A stretch of DNA of 64,000 nucleotides from Lumbricus terrestris (GCA_949752735.1 OX457053.1:29590732-29654731); one strand, 5' to 3'; shown: positions 35,192-47,934, counted from the stretch's first letter. Notes: generated from the letters alone by a model not told the origin. Translations and numbers: made by a program.

Positions 35192-36570
35192 GTTTTTTCT
35201 TGTTTGGCACAAAATAAATGGTACTGATGATATAGGAAGCAAAATACTTTAATTACTACTTTGTGTTTTAAATCACCTAGTTGAAAAAAATTAAGATGGA
35301 AGGTTATCCAAAACCTCAGGAGAGCTAATTATAGTTGTTTTCTTCAGCAGTATGATAAGAATAGTATGATGACTGGGCTATCCATATAGCCTTTACATAG
35401 CTCTGAAATATTCAAGTCTTTTTACAAGTTAATTGCTTGTTGTGCTGGATTGCACATGCTCAAAAATCGGTTGAGAAAATTTTGCAGTCTGCAAAATTTA
35501 TCGATATGTTGAATCAGTTTTTGTGTGCACTGTGTAACCTCTTGTGCCTTTTATTTAACTAACCTTTTGGAAGTTTTTCTCTTTCTGCCCACAGTTAATT
35601 GACCTTCTGCTGGGTCAGATTCATCAATCTACAGCAAATCCTGCTTTTCAGTGCTCTGTGGACTTTTTAAATGGTTCAGCATTTATCATTACAATTCCAA
35701 GTCTTGCAGTTTTCAGTGCCAATAATTGCCAATATGGTTTGTTCAACTGGTATGGGATTTCTTTATGTTAAGGTCTTGTCCTTGTTTGTCCAAGCTTAAG
35801 TGCTGCATTTTCGGTACTGATATCTGTCTTGCAAATTGGCAATGCTGTCCTGTGAATGCAAGACATTTTTTGCAATTGTCAATGTTAATAAATGTACTAG
35901 GCAGTGTATTTCAACACAGCTATCTAGAGCTTCTTCATTTATATGTGACTCTGAATATGTCTGGGCATTTTCTTTACATGTATCCATGCTTTTGAACTCC
36001 TTCCCGGCTCCCTCATTTGCCAGCACCTTTGTACTGTCCTTCAGCATTGCTGCTTACTTGCCGGATTCAGATTTGTCAAAACTGAAGTGATCTATGTGAT
36101 TGATGTGGCCTGTTTTTCCGTATGCATTGCTGGGAGGTCCATATTTTCTTGGCTGAGAGCAGTCTTGTGGGTGTTGTGTTATGCCAGCTGTCGGCAATTT
36201 TCCATTTTGACAGTTGATATCTGTATAAAGTGAGACACAACATGCTTAGTATTTGTTTAAGTGTGTTTACGAGGTTGAGTGAAACGTAGGTTAGGTTAGT
36301 GGGCTGTTTCTACACGGATGGGATAATTTTTAAACTGCCATTTATAGTGCGTTGTAGCATCCTATTACATGTATGTAGTTTTGCAGCATGTGAAATTTGG
36401 ATAGAATTGCACCGTGCTGTAGAGTCTAATATACTTAGGCTTGTTCCTTGTCTGTGTGCATTTAGTAAGGCCCAGTTTTTTCCTGCCTACCAGTTTGAAG
36501 CCACAATAAATCACACGTGGAGTTAGCTGATGCGAAACTGATGTTAGTGTATTTCTAGTGCTCATATACC
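35192..36570 (+). other. SPEN: SPEN intron 2, unique stretch
   Basis: AT-rich with no supported feature. Open frames near 35730-36090 on both strands overlap and look random. Confidence 0.5.
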
Positions 36571-36578
36571 TTCTAGCA

Positions 36579-37289
36579 CAGTGGTTCCCAAACTTGAGTA
36601 GGTCGCGGACCGGCAATAATTTTTGGTGACGCTCGTGGACCGCTAACTTAGGCTCAAATGGCGATGTCAAACAAAAGCGACCTAAATTATAAAAAGACTA
36701 AAATATAAGGCTATTTGCAATTAACCTGCATTTAGATGTCCTAACTCCTTAAAGCCTTATTTGTTTAAGATTTATTATGAGTAGACTTTGCTTTTAAACG
36801 CAAGATTCCTTTTATGCTTAGGTGCGCCAGAAATAAATGACAGTTTAATAATAATAGCCTAATAATGGCCTCTGCGATGCGTAGAGATGCAAGGAAAGAT
36901 GCTTTCAATGCGCAAACACTAACCATGGTGCTTTTAACCATCTGCGTCTGCTGTTTTTTCGATTTGTCTGCTTACGTTTGCTCATTTTTTCATTCAAAGA
37001 CATTTGTTTATATTTAAAGTTTTAAACTACAGTTTTATATGTAAATTTAAATTGTTTGAATTCGCCATCTGGCAAGTTAAAATAAGGCGCGTTGATTTAT
37101 TTAAGGTTTTTAAATATTAAGACAGAAATTTGAATAAATTTTGGACAACAATTTGAATAATTTCACAATTTAAAACAAATAAACTAACAATCACAGTTTA
37201 TTTTTTATTTTTAACTCTTCTCCGCGGACCGGTGATCATGCCTCCGCGGACCGGCACCGGTCCGCGGACCACCACTTTGGGAACCACTG
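36579..37289. mobile_element. hAT element, 711 bp, with perfect 8-bp TSD
   Basis: Ends CAGTGGTTCCCAAACTT and TTTGGGAACCACTG. The flanks ttctagca at 36571-36578 and 37290-37297 are identical. Repeated tccgcggaccgg words lie near both ends. Non-coding. Confidence 0.92.
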
Positions 37290-37297
37290 TTCTAGCA

Positions 37298-38929
37298 CAC
37301 GAACTTCAGGTGTAGCAAGGGTAAATTTCTCATACATTAACAGTATGGTTAGTTAAAGTACTGCCTGTTAATGGAGCATCTAAGTGATGTTCATAGTTTG
37401 AGTACAGCTGTGGAACATGATCCCCTTTATAAAGCACCTTGGTGTTGCTGTTGCTATGTGCCTCTCCCTGTTTTCCTGTCCAGATTTACTGATTTGACCT
37501 ATGATATCTATGCTGGACTTTGTAACCTGAAATTTATTGACTTGTCTGGCAAGCAGTGATTCAGACTAGGCATGGGCTCCTGTATAGTAGGGTTGCTACA
37601 TTATACAGGGTTCTTGGGTTTGATAAGATGGGGAATTGGGGGGAAAATGGGTGTGTTGATTTTAAACAACCCTGATTGGCTTGTCTCTCATAGCAGGGGT
37701 AGGTGTTTAAATATGGCAATTACAATCTAAGTAAGCCTACATATTAATGTAGGATAACTTTGGTTTATGGGACGTGGTTGCTCATTAGTTGAGTGCTCAC
37801 CTTGGTGTGCCCATCCAAGAATTTTTGCAATGTTTTAGTATACAAACGGTCAAATATGGCTGAAAAAATCTTACTTTTTATCATTTATATCACATGAAAA
37901 TTTTTTAAGGTCAGTGTATTCTAGTTTATTGGTATTGCATAAAAAGAGTTATTCTGGTGTTCCAGACAAGTGCTTGTCAATGTGTAGTAAGCTCGTATTA
38001 ATAAATTTAATGAGATGCATTTAAATCAAATGTCTATCCTGTGTAACAACTGGTTCATCACAAAAAAGATTGCGGTTTAAAAAAAATATGTATTGGTCCA
38101 AATGTCACAAAACAATCTTATTCACTCCGCTTTTTGTTAATTTTCCTAACATTTAAGAAAAAGAAATTTAGCTTTTAGTATGTGTTACCAGACAGTCATC
38201 CTAAAACCAGACATGTGCATGTCAACAAAGGTTATAAAGTGACTTTGATAAATCAAAAACCTTTATATAGTCAGACTGAGGATTTGACCTGTAGCACAGC
38301 AAGTTTCTGCATGTGCGTCACTTTGAAAGATTAAAAAACTGAACTTTTATTTTCAAATACTGTAGAGTTTAGGCAGGGATGTGAAAAATCATAGGCAGTT
38401 CAGAAATGGCCTGTGGGCCGGACTTTGTACAACCCTCTTTAAACAGAGTATCACATGGCCATTTATATAAATGGTTTTAGTTAGCCAGCTTATTTTGCCA
38501 GCAACAAATGTGGATTCTTGATATTTGGGTTCAACAACTTAATCCTTAATGAGTCAGCAAATGCAGAAGCACAGTACTGAATGTTTATCTTTTTATTAAC
38601 TCACGCTGACCTATATACAGCATGGCAATATAACAGCGTCTGGCAAGATTCCTTGTTTGCAGCAACAGCAGCAGCTGTCTTGGATTACTGTTGTGCTAGG
38701 TTAGTTGGCAGCTGTGCTAACCACACCAGCCGGACTGCTTGTGCAGCTGCTCTGTAGGGAGTATCCACTATCCAGTTCTGTGTTGTTGGCTATGAGAAAT
38801 GCCTTAGTCACTCAATATGCATTTATGCAAATAGGCAAACAGAATCCGAACACAACTGAAACTTAATGTTGATAGGCCACTGGAGTTTAGAAAACAATGA
38901 TTTTTATATGCTGATAGGATGACTGATAA
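37298..38929 (+). other. SPEN: SPEN intron 2, unique stretch
   Basis: No gene, RNA or repeat boundary seen. Confidence 0.5.
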
Positions 38930-39253
38930 CAGAGGCGGATACAGAAATTTCCGAAGGAAGGGGGCCAAAATTTTCGGACTCGGGACAACAGGGGAGAAAT
39001 TTTCGTCTTGGTTGCCGAAAAATCTGATGACTTTTTTAGTCATTTGTCTCCAATTTTCAAGAAAAAGATACCATTTTATCTGCCAAAATAGTTGATGACC
39101 TTTTTTAGTCGTACAGGCCTCGTGGACATGGGGAGGGACCTGCAGAACTACTCATGGGGGGGGGCATGTCAACTTTCTGAGCTGGTGAAAAATAAAGAAT
39201 TTTCTAAATGGGTGGGGCATGGCCGGATTGGCCTCCCCCTGGATCTGCCCTTG
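38930..39253 (-). mobile_element. hAT MITE family A, full 324-bp form, 8-bp TSD
   Basis: Ends CAGAGGCGGATACAG and CTGGATCTGCCCTTG. The flanks actgataa at 38922-38929 and 39254-39261 are identical. It contains the middle part missing from the copies at 12460 and 13081. Confidence 0.93.
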
Positions 39254-39742
39254 ACTGATAATATAAGTTTGTAACTTGTGATATTGCATTCCTGAAATGT
39301 GGGCATGAGAAATGAGAAATAGCTTATCTGACAGAATTAAACTTATCACTGCTGCGTGCAAACACGGACCAGGATACATAGATCCTCACAGGCCATTGTT
39401 GAACATGTGGATTTTGTGATAATGTTTAACTCAGTTTTGCCATTAATTGCTGACATTGGCAGTGTCACCTCTGAAGTTTATTTTTATATACTTAAACTTA
39501 CTTATGTATTATGTCAATAAATCAGAGTCTTTAGGGCAATAATTAGTGTTGCACCATGGACAAGAATGGGGGTTGTGCAAAACGTGGAGTAAAACTGCAG
39601 GTCTGGAGAAGCGATTTTAAGAAGGTAGCGACTTGTGAAGTCAGACAATTTCAGGCACATTGCAACTGAAAGTGCATGTCATGGGGTGACAGGCTATTTC
39701 TGTAAACACATATCATGGCAGGATGTATGTCATGTGAGATTA

Positions 39743-41223
39743 GGCCAAAAAAAAATAATGTTGTGTTTCCGGTAACCCGACCGACCCTCTTTTATTGCCG
39801 CGACTCCAATAATTTTGTAAAATATTTTTATTTAAAAAAAATATTTATAAAAAAAATATTTTATTAAAAAATTTTTTTTTTTAAATTTGTTTCCACCTAA
39901 TACGGTGACATTGCCTTCCGTATAGAGTTGGATCTTAGACCCAAAAACTAATGTTGTGTTTCCAGTAACCCGACCGACTCAGTTTTATTGCCGCAACTCG
40001 GAAAATTTTGTGGATTTTTTTTATTTACACTGACATTGCCTCCCGTATATGAGATGTACAATTGGAACATCATAATTATATCCTTCACTAAGCCAGGCGA
40101 CGATCGTAAGCAGTCGTCTTTCAAGGTATATAATGATCTGTTAATTAGAGCAATCAATAGTTTCCCACGGTCAGTTTGACAAAGCAGGCGGTTGTGGGGT
40201 GGATGGGGGGGGAAGAGTAATAGATCTGAAAGGAGGGTTTTCTCACGGTAGCTCGTTGCAGGCATTGAGTACAGGGCCATCTAGCCTGTAGCACATGATG
40301 GCTATACACAGCCTGCTGCAAGTTTATAGTTTAACTTGCTGTTTTTCCGTCCTAAGACAGTCCATTTTTGCTCACTTTATTCCTAAGCTGACTAGGCTCT
40401 CTTGTGATCACTGTACCCTTCTTTGCTCTCTGCCTCTTTCTGCTCAGTGTGCTCTTGTGTTTACTGTGCCTTTTTGTGCTCAGAGTGCTCTCTTCTACTA
40501 ACCCTGCTCTCTTCCGCTCACTGAGCAGTTCCCTTTTATTTCGAGCACCCTTTGGTGAAGAATTTAACATTCATTCATTCAAGTATTTATATAGCACCTT
40601 TTCAGTTAACTACTCATGGCCAAAAAGAACATTTTTCAAGTGAATAGAATGTTTCATTTTATTTTATTGATCTCTCAATTTCTATAGCGCCTCTTCAAGC
40701 TATCTACTCAGAAGCGCTCCCGACTACAGCGTGGACACTGCTTTAGAGTTTCACTCCTGACTAACTACTTCCTGGCTGCCAGTCTTGAGAAACCTCTAGC
40801 CTTATCATTCTCACTTGAGCCACCTCTAACGGTGACTAGGGAAAATAAATCTAGCAACCTCTAGATGTAACTAGTCACTGGCTCGGCCAATCTGGAACGA
40901 CCCCTAGCAGTGATGTTCTGTTCGCACTCATCTTCCCCTTCCCTTCCCACTTTATCTTACCAGAAAAGATGTCAAAATGAAATTAATAGAATTGCTTTCT
41001 AGGGCAGTTTTAGGTGCAGACAGTCGGGAAATAGGCGGTTTTTAGTTGCTTAGAACACATACTTTGTTGCAGCGTGTACCTTTATGCAAAAAAGAGTAGT
41101 GGGTATAATTTTTCGGACAGTCACTGTATAAAAATATTTTACCAAAATAAAAATATTTTCCGACCTACCTACCCAATTTTTTAGAGCTCTGTTACCGGAA
41201 ACACAGCATTATTTTTTTTGGCC
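39743..41223. mobile_element. TIR element, 1.5 kb, TTA-flanked (Harbinger-like?)
   Basis: Left GGCCAAAAAAAAATAATG...gtgtttccggtaac pairs with right gttaccggaaacac...TTTTTTTTGGCC, about 35 bp of terminal inverted repeat. TTA flanks both sides (39740-39742, 41224-41226). A 3-bp TWA duplication fits PIF/Harbinger. The left end is repeated internally at 39949-40050. LINE/SINE pieces sit inside (40571-40625, 40681-40765). No transposase is seen. Confidence 0.75.
40571..40765 (-). mobile_element. Two reversed LINE/SINE tails
   Basis: cattcattcaagtatttatatagcacc at 40571 and ctatagcgcctcttcaag ... cagaagcgctcccgacta at 40682 are reversed 3' tails of the local LINE/SINE set. Confidence 0.75.
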
Positions 41224-42037
41224 TTAGGAGACCTTGGGATGTGGTATGGATATTTGAGATATGCGGGTAAACTTGTGACCTGTCGTGAGCTTGAAGTGCA
41301 TTGTGACATACATTTTTATTTTATGCTGGTAAGCAAGTATTGAATATCAGATTACGGTAGTAAAGTTTTTGACTGCAATCCAAATGAATCTTTCATTTTC
41401 TGTCTGAGGTACAAGCCAATAGTCTGACAAAATCTGCTGATTGAAACTACCTACACAGATAAACAAGATGGTTGCAGGAGGTTACAAAGCTGGCTTGTGG
41501 TTGAGCTTTATTTGATCATGAACAAACTGGACCATGACTGCGCATTAAAATCAGTTGCACATTTTACGTGTGCACTTCTGAGACATGCGATGCAGCTGTA
41601 CATGTGCATAAATGCACCTGTGTTAAGTTTGTTTATTTTTTCGTTTTCGATGCGAAACGAGAACAATTGATTATGCCTGAGCTGTAATACAAGCGTTTGA
41701 GAATGCTGGCTGCTAGCGTGGACGCTGGTTTTCGTTCATCCTTGACGATCGTTTTGTTGATGGGAGGTTTATAGCAACTCGCTGAGGGATGATTGAGAGA
41801 GAGAGAGCGTGTTTGTGAGGGATATTGATTTGGCTTCGGCTGTGCTTAATGCAGACGTTCCTGAGCCCCGTGGGTGTTGGACTGCCTGGCTGTTGTTGCC
41901 TTGACAACTGAACGTTTGTACGTGGTGGTGGTGGTGGTAGTAAAGGTGCTGTGCTTATGCAACGCTGTCTAGTGATCACCAACACTAGGTTGGTTCTGTA
42001 GAGTAGGTCACATGATATGGATCTAGATGGCCCGTTG

Positions 42038-42268
42038 GTGGGGCACGGTGGTGTAGTGGGTATGTTCGTTGCCTTGCAGCCGGAGGGTTTCAGATTCGAA
42101 TCCACCTCAAGTCACCGCGTAGGGACCTTGGGCAAGTCCTTCACTAGCAATTGGTCAACACTTCAGCATGAAACTCCGATGCAGTGTCCGCGCTGTAGTC
42201 GGGAGCGCTTCTGAGAAGAGAGCTTGAAGGGGCATTATAACTAGTGCGGATTCAAACAAACAAACAAA
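42038..42268 (+). mobile_element. tRNA-derived SINE family 2, full length
   Basis: A-box ggtgtagtgggtatg, B-box gattcgaatcc, body caccgcgtagggaccttggg, tail gggagcgcttctgag / cttgaaggggcatta, end (aaac)n. Confidence 0.92.
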
Positions 42269-43264
42269 TGAATTTATGTCATTAAACTCTCGATGGTTTG
42301 TCATCACATGTTGGGATGATCTTGATGGTTTTACCTGCTTCCTTTGCTGCTTCAATCTTGGTCGATTCACACTCATAAGCTTTGCCAAAATGTTGTGAAA
42401 GAACTAAGCATGTACAAAACAAATTTGACTACATCTGAAAACCGCTATCCTGACAACTTGCAAGTTTAAGTGTAATGGGGTCAAGGATAGATCATGCGAT
42501 CATGTATCCAGCTTAATTTGGCTTAGAACCTGATATCATTTTGCATGGCTCCAGCCTCCAGCGTGATACCTGGTTTTACTTTATATGAAGGTAGCATAGC
42601 ATGCATGTAGGTTGGATTATAATTAGTATTTTATGCTCCAATTGAGGTCTATATAAATGTTCAAATTGACAAAATTTAATGACTGGTTAGTGGTACCCTC
42701 TGCTCTGTTACTCAGACTGAAATGAAATTTCAGCCACTTCTAGACTGTACTCCTTGTGATGGTTTTGGCTCACACCTGATCTCTTTAAGCCTGAAGTGGT
42801 TGGTACATTGGAGTTTGAAATGGTCTGAGGCCTTGAATAGAGATAATGCTGCTGCTGTGTTGAAGAAGGCTGTTGACTCAGTGGACTCCTGCTTCAGCTA
42901 GCCTGAATGTGTTTGGACCATAGTGATGATTGTTTGTCAGAAACCTGAGCACTGTTGAATGACATGAGCCCTGCTGTGGGTTGTGAAATGGGACCCAAGT
43001 GAAATGAGTGAATGTGCTGTATAGTGCTTTTTGTTTATAGACTGCCCTGTGCATTAAGTGACCCACTTTATTATGGTTGAATGTTGAGGCTAGTTTCAAA
43101 GAATCTAAAAAAATTCTATCAACATTCACTGCCATTTTAATTTCTTATGCAAGTTCTAGTTGAGAAGTGTTTTAGTTTATGCATGCATGTGTGTATTTAT
43201 AATATACGCATATATTTTTGTGTATATATTAGGATATTTAACATGTGCTGTATTAATATATCAT

Positions 43265-43590
43265 TTTAAAGAGGTGTACAGTAGTTAGCCTACTGGACTG
43301 TAAGCCAGTGTCCAATCATTCGGATCCATGCTGGAGTGCTCAGGAATTTTTTTGGGCTCCTCTTGTGCCCCAGCAATCTCATATATGAGCAGACACTGAC
43401 TGTACGTACACGTGTGACTTTCAAGTTTCCACCAGGAGTCGTGGTTTATAATCCCCACCAGGACAGAAATTTGGTTCAAGTACAGCACTTTCCTATGATG
43501 TTTTGGCTGAGTTGAAATCCAGTTTGAAGCAATATTTACTGCTTTGCTAAAAGGAAACTGATATCTTTTGGGCAGATCTTAAAAGATGAG
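43265..43590 (+). repeat. Copy A of a 300-bp duplicated segment
   Basis: tactggactgtaagccagtg through gcagatcttaaaa matches 46755-47060 throughout with scattered differences and small indels. Copy B abuts SPEN exon 4. Confidence 0.88.
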
Positions 43591-43660
43591 TTTTCACGGT
43601 TGTCCATCATCCATGCTTCTCTATCTGGCTGATTGAGTTTGATTTAGTGTATTGTATTTG

Positions 43661-43845
43661 AGTATTTAAATTTTAGACATCTGGGGCATTTTGAAGAATG
43701 TATTCATTTAGCATGGTGTGGTGTCATTAAGTATTTAGACATCTGGGGCATTGTGAAGAATGGGTTCATTTAGTATGGCGTGGTGTAATTGAGTATTTAA
43801 ACATCAGATTCTGTTGCATTTTGAAGAAAACTTCTGATCAACAGT
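43661..43845 (+). repeat. 62-bp tandem repeat, about 2.7 copies
   Basis: agacatctggggcatt occurs at 43675 and 43737, and a degraded third unit follows at about 43800. Confidence 0.85.
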
Positions 43846-44493
43846 GTTGGTTGTGAAAATAGGTACATTTATAGCACCTGTAGGTAAGTGGCTGTTCATT
43901 GGATGAACGTTCTAGCGTGATCTACGTTATACATCTATGGTGGAGTATGTTTGTTAAAGGTTGGGTTTAATCAAACAAATTCAGATCAAATGGGTTCTGT
44001 AGCTTGGGAAGTGCTGGTGCATATATAAATCCATGTGTACGCACCTGTAAATATTGCCTTTTTATGAACCTGTGTATCATACAGCTAGAAATCTACGTAC
44101 TTTGTGAAGAAGGCCATGTATGATAGTATCTTGCCATTTCTAGAATTTACATTCATGAAAGTGTGATAAGCCAACAGGCAATGACCTGGAATTCCATTGC
44201 CAGAACAATGTTGTTGTCTCTGCCAATTCTGCAGTTGAGACCCAGAGTGGCCTAGCCCATTGATAAACTACATCATGTTATGCCACTCTGATGCTCAAGG
44301 TCTTGATTTATCTATTGCAATTTTAGTGAGCATAGGTCTGGTTCTGTCTTCACCTCTAAGAGCATTTGGAGTTGTGAGCTTCAAGCTTCATATATCTGAA
44401 GTCAGTTTGTGTACTGGGGCAGATATATGCTGTTGTATCCTGGTGGTATAAACTATACAGCTGATGCAAATTTTCTCCAAATATGATGAATTA

Positions 44494-44590
44494 TGTGGAG
44501 CGTGGTGGTGTAGGGGTATGCTCGGTGCCTTGAAGCCGGAAGGTTGTGGGTTCGAATCCAAGAGCACATACATACATGCATGCATACATA
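44494..44590 (+). mobile_element. SINE family 2, internally deleted
   Basis: Complete tRNA-like head (B-box gggttcgaatcc) joined directly to agagcacatacatac, so the body and hairpin are missing. Confidence 0.8.
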
Positions 44591-45393
44591 TGAAATGCAC
44601 TTTTACCATATGAATTAATATGTAAATTGATGACTTGCATATCTGTTTTAAATGCAGTATCTTCGATATTCAGTATCTTTGGTAACTTTGAATAGGGAGT
44701 ATTAATGGTATTATTTTTGTTCAATTGCATTGTAAAGGAGCCTCAGACAAGGCTTTCAACAAAAAGTGGACCTTTTTTCAGATAGTGTTTGCCACTTATG
44801 AGAATTGCCATCAATGGTTAAGATTAACATCCGTATTACCTATTATGAATGCTATCTCACAGGATTGACCTGTCAATCAGCATCAGTGTGTAGGACATGA
44901 GTCAGTCCAGTACTGATCAATTTGATATAAGAAAAGAGTATATCCAAGGGACCAGAGGAGATCAATGATCCCACCCGAAACGTAGGCTTCGGATGCATGA
45001 CTTTTTATCCAGTGTTGGATTGATTGGTAGTTGTCCGACAAGTCATACATGTATATTAAAAATGAACGCAGTTATCTAGTTGTCTAAAAGTTTGCAACTA
45101 TTATGGATACTGAGCAGAAGTGACCTGCTTTTTCTTAGCCTTCTTGCTAGTTTGTATCTTATAAAAGTTTGTTTGCATGTTTATTTTATAGAGACAGTCA
45201 TTGTCTACACTGATATTGTTTACATTGTATCATTTGCTCTTGAGAAATATAATACATGGGTACTAACTAAGCCGTTAAATGCTTTCCACTTGCTGGTGTT
45301 GAGGTTTGGGTTTAAATATCGTTTGCAGAAAGACTTGATAAAAATAATTCATATGGTTGACTTTATTTGATCTTTTTTCTGTTGTTGTTCAAG
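44591..45393 (+). other. SPEN: SPEN intron 2, last part
   Basis: Unique AT-rich DNA leading to the exon 3 acceptor. Nothing else seen. Confidence 0.5.
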
Positions 45394-45576
45394 GCTGGTG
45401 GAAGACGCCACTGATGCTAAGATTGCAGAGCAGGGTGATTCGAGGGATTCCCGTAAGACATCGGATCGAGGTCCGACGAGAGGAGGATCGGGAGTTGATC
45501 ACGACCAGGACAGGGATCGGTCGAGACCTCGGCCGCCGTATCCGGGCTCTCATGGTTCACACTTCTCAAGTCACAG
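45394..45576 (+). CDS. SPEN: SPEN exon 3: charged linker
   Basis: Acceptor gttcaag, donor TCACAG|gtcagt, phase 2 in and out. It encodes about 60 residues rich in Asp, Arg, Ser, Gly and Pro (DHDQDRDRSRPRPPYPGS), probably disordered, between RRM1 and RRM2. Confidence 0.88.
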
Positions 45577-45632
45577 GTCAGTGTCGTTATCGAGCCAGGG
45601 CTCTGTATGATTTCAGCAGGTCACGTCAGGGT

Positions 45633-45959
45633 CAGGGGCGGGCGGATCCAGGGGGTCAATTCGGCCATGCACCCCCCTCCCCCATTTCTGTATTTTTCAC
45701 CAGCTATTTTGGCTCAGAAAGTTGACGTGGCTCCCCATGAGAAGTTCCGCAGGTCCCTTCCAGCGTCCACGAGTCCCGTATACGAGGTCCGTCATCAACT
45801 ATTTTGGCATATAAAATGCTATATTTTTCTTGGAAATTGGAAACAAAATGATTTTTAAAAAAAGTCATCAGATTTTTTGGCGTCCAAGACGAAAATTTGT
45901 CCCGAGTCCCAAGACCGAAAATTTTGGCCCCCCTTCGAAAATTTCTGTATCCGCCCTTG
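45633..45959 (+). mobile_element. hAT MITE family A, full 327-bp form
   Basis: Begins CAGGGGCGGGCGGATCCAGG (with a small internal repeat of gggc) and ends CTGTATCCGCCCTTG. No matching 8-bp flanks remain. It starts 56 bp after the exon 3 donor. Confidence 0.88.
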
Positions 45960-46754
45960 ATGGGGGTTATTCAGGAGGTCGAAGAAATAAATGTAAGAAA
46001 GACATTAAAAATTCGAAGCAATGCTTGGCAGGTCATCAGGCAGGTCAAGAGTACAATAGGCAGCATGTCAAAAGACCTGCAGTGACCTATGGAGGCGCTG
46101 CTGCTGGTCACAGGTAGCCTCTTTGTAGGACAAAGGAAATTGTTTTACGCAAGCATCACTAAAACGCACCTGTGGTCTGTGCTGTTTACGAGAATCATGA
46201 GATTGTAACTTGTAGGCGCTTGCTTTTTTCCAATTAAATCCGGGTGTCAAGAGTCGGCCATGTGGATCATTCCTGGCCGGCCAACAATGTTTTTCTGGCG
46301 TGCAGAGCTTTGATGAAAGAATGCACAATTTGAGAATGAGAGTTAAAATTTGTAATTTTTATGTGTTTTTTGTGATAATGACTGACAATTAAGATCAATC
46401 TCAAGATTTATATTGAAAGCCTTTTGGATGTTTGCGTGCTAAAAATTCACGATTCAAGAATTTTTGCAAGCATTTTCTCGGGATGGGCTCACCAGGCCCC
46501 CAGCTAGATCTATGCCTCCCCCAGTTTGCAACTTTGGCACCCTGACCATGTGACAATATTACCACTGACTTATCATTGAAAAAGGTTTGACACTGCTGCA
46601 TTAAATGTTTATAGCATTGAATGATAAAATTTCTCAACAAAGGATATCTGAGCAGTCACCATTTGACTGTACAATTTAAATACAATTTTTCCAGTTTTAT
46701 ATCAAGTTCAGTCGTGCTTGTTGTAAGGAACACACTGCTGTAACTGGACTGTGC

Positions 46755-47062
46755 TGTACTGGACTGTAAGCCAGTGTACAATCATTCAGATCCCTGCTGG
46801 AGTGCTCAGTAATTTTTTTCAAGATTTTGGCTCCTCTTGTGCCCCAGCAATCTCATATATGAGCAGACACTGGCTGTACGTACAACTTTCAAGTTTCTAC
46901 CAAGAGTTGTGGGTTAAAATCCCACCAGGACAGAAATTTGGTTCAAGTGCAGCGCTTTCCTATGATGTTTTGGCTGAGTTGAAATCCAGTTTGAAGCAAT
47001 ATTTACTGCTTTTTATTCCTAAAAGGAAACTAATATCTTTTGTCCAGATCTTAAAACATGAT
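46755..47062 (+). repeat. Copy B of the duplicated segment, abutting exon 4
   Basis: See copy A at 43265. Similarity stops about 12 bp before the exon 4 acceptor. Confidence 0.88.
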
Positions 47063-47074
47063 TTTTTCTTTCAG

Positions 47075-47251
47075 GTCTCACTTAGATTCACACGCGAACC
47101 AGGGATCAAAACTTAACGATTCGAAAACACGAACGGATAGTTCGCGGAGTGAAAGCCTCGGACACAGATCGAGTGGTCGGGGAGCACGATCGCGATCTCG
47201 ATCAACAGGTCGAAGCCAAAGTCAAGGCAGCAGCGAGTCTGGATCACAGAG
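47075..47251 (+). CDS. SPEN: SPEN exon 4: RS-rich linker
   Basis: Acceptor tttctttcag, donor CACAGAG|gtagat, phase 2 in and out. It is Ser/Arg-rich (GARSRSRSTGRSQSQGSSES), like the arginine-serine stretches of splicing-linked proteins. The 300 bp immediately upstream of the exon are duplicated in intron 2. Confidence 0.88.
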
Positions 47252-47302
47252 GTAGATTTGGTTTTTTTTTTCACTGACGCCTCAATGAACACTGAAGGCC
47301 TT

Positions 47303-47599
47303 GACAGACCAAACTTTTTGACTTTAGGGCCACTTTTTCTAATTTGGAGGACACTATTGCCACTTTTTCTTAGTTGAAGGATATGGGGGGGGGGGGCACA
47401 AGGCTAGAATTTAATTAAAGTTAAAAGCACGTAAGATTGTTAGAATTGAATCAGAATTGAATGTTTGTTGATGTCATTTATGGACGTCAAAATAAAGTAA
47501 TTTTTAATAGAAGATAATTATGTGTTCTATCCTGTCCAAATTTTTTCATATTTTTTACGAGGGATGAGTCCTGGCGGGCCACGGGTTTGGAACCACTGA
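47303..47599. mobile_element. Worn hAT MITE (CAGTGGTTCCC family) filling SPEN intron 4
   Basis: tttttgactttagggccactttttct and the end gggccacgggtttggaaccactg match the element at 33825-34150. The left terminus is degraded. It takes up most of the 386-bp intron. Confidence 0.75.
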
Positions 47600-47637
47600 T
47601 GTAATTAGACAATTGAAACAATTCTTTTGTTCTGTAG

Positions 47638-47880
47638 CTGCGAGAAGAAGCTATCCTCCGTTGTCCAGCTGCCCGGCGCGGCTTCTGGCGCCACACTGAA
47701 GAACGAAGACCAGCAATCGGACAAACCTCGGGGGCTTCTGATCCACGGCTTTCCCGCGCGGTCGACCGACACGAGCGTGAGAGACGGACTTTTCCACGAC
47801 TACAAGAAGTACTATCGTGGAGTAACTGTGATAGTCGAAGGGCAGGGGGATGCTCGATACGCCGTTGTCAGCTTCAAAAA
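47638..47880 (+). CDS. SPEN: SPEN exon 5: linker and most of RRM2
   Basis: Acceptor gttctgtag, donor CAAAAA|gtaaga. The second part encodes RRM2: RNP2-like LLIHGF, then STDTSVRDGLFHDYKKY, which closely parallels the corresponding SPEN segment, and RNP1-like ARYAVVSFKK. RRM2 spans about residues 285-360 over exons 5 and 6. Confidence 0.93.
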
Positions 47881-47934
47881 GTAAGATAGTTTTTTTGTAC
47901 TTGAAATGTAAAACTGTGTCAAATCATTGATCGC

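Noticed and set aside
35726..36090. Overlapping open frames on both strands in SPEN intron 2
   Set aside because: Mutually overlapping, no domain and no splice context.
41713..42105. 130-residue minus-strand open frame
   Set aside because: It overlaps the SINE head at 42038 and has no recognisable domain.
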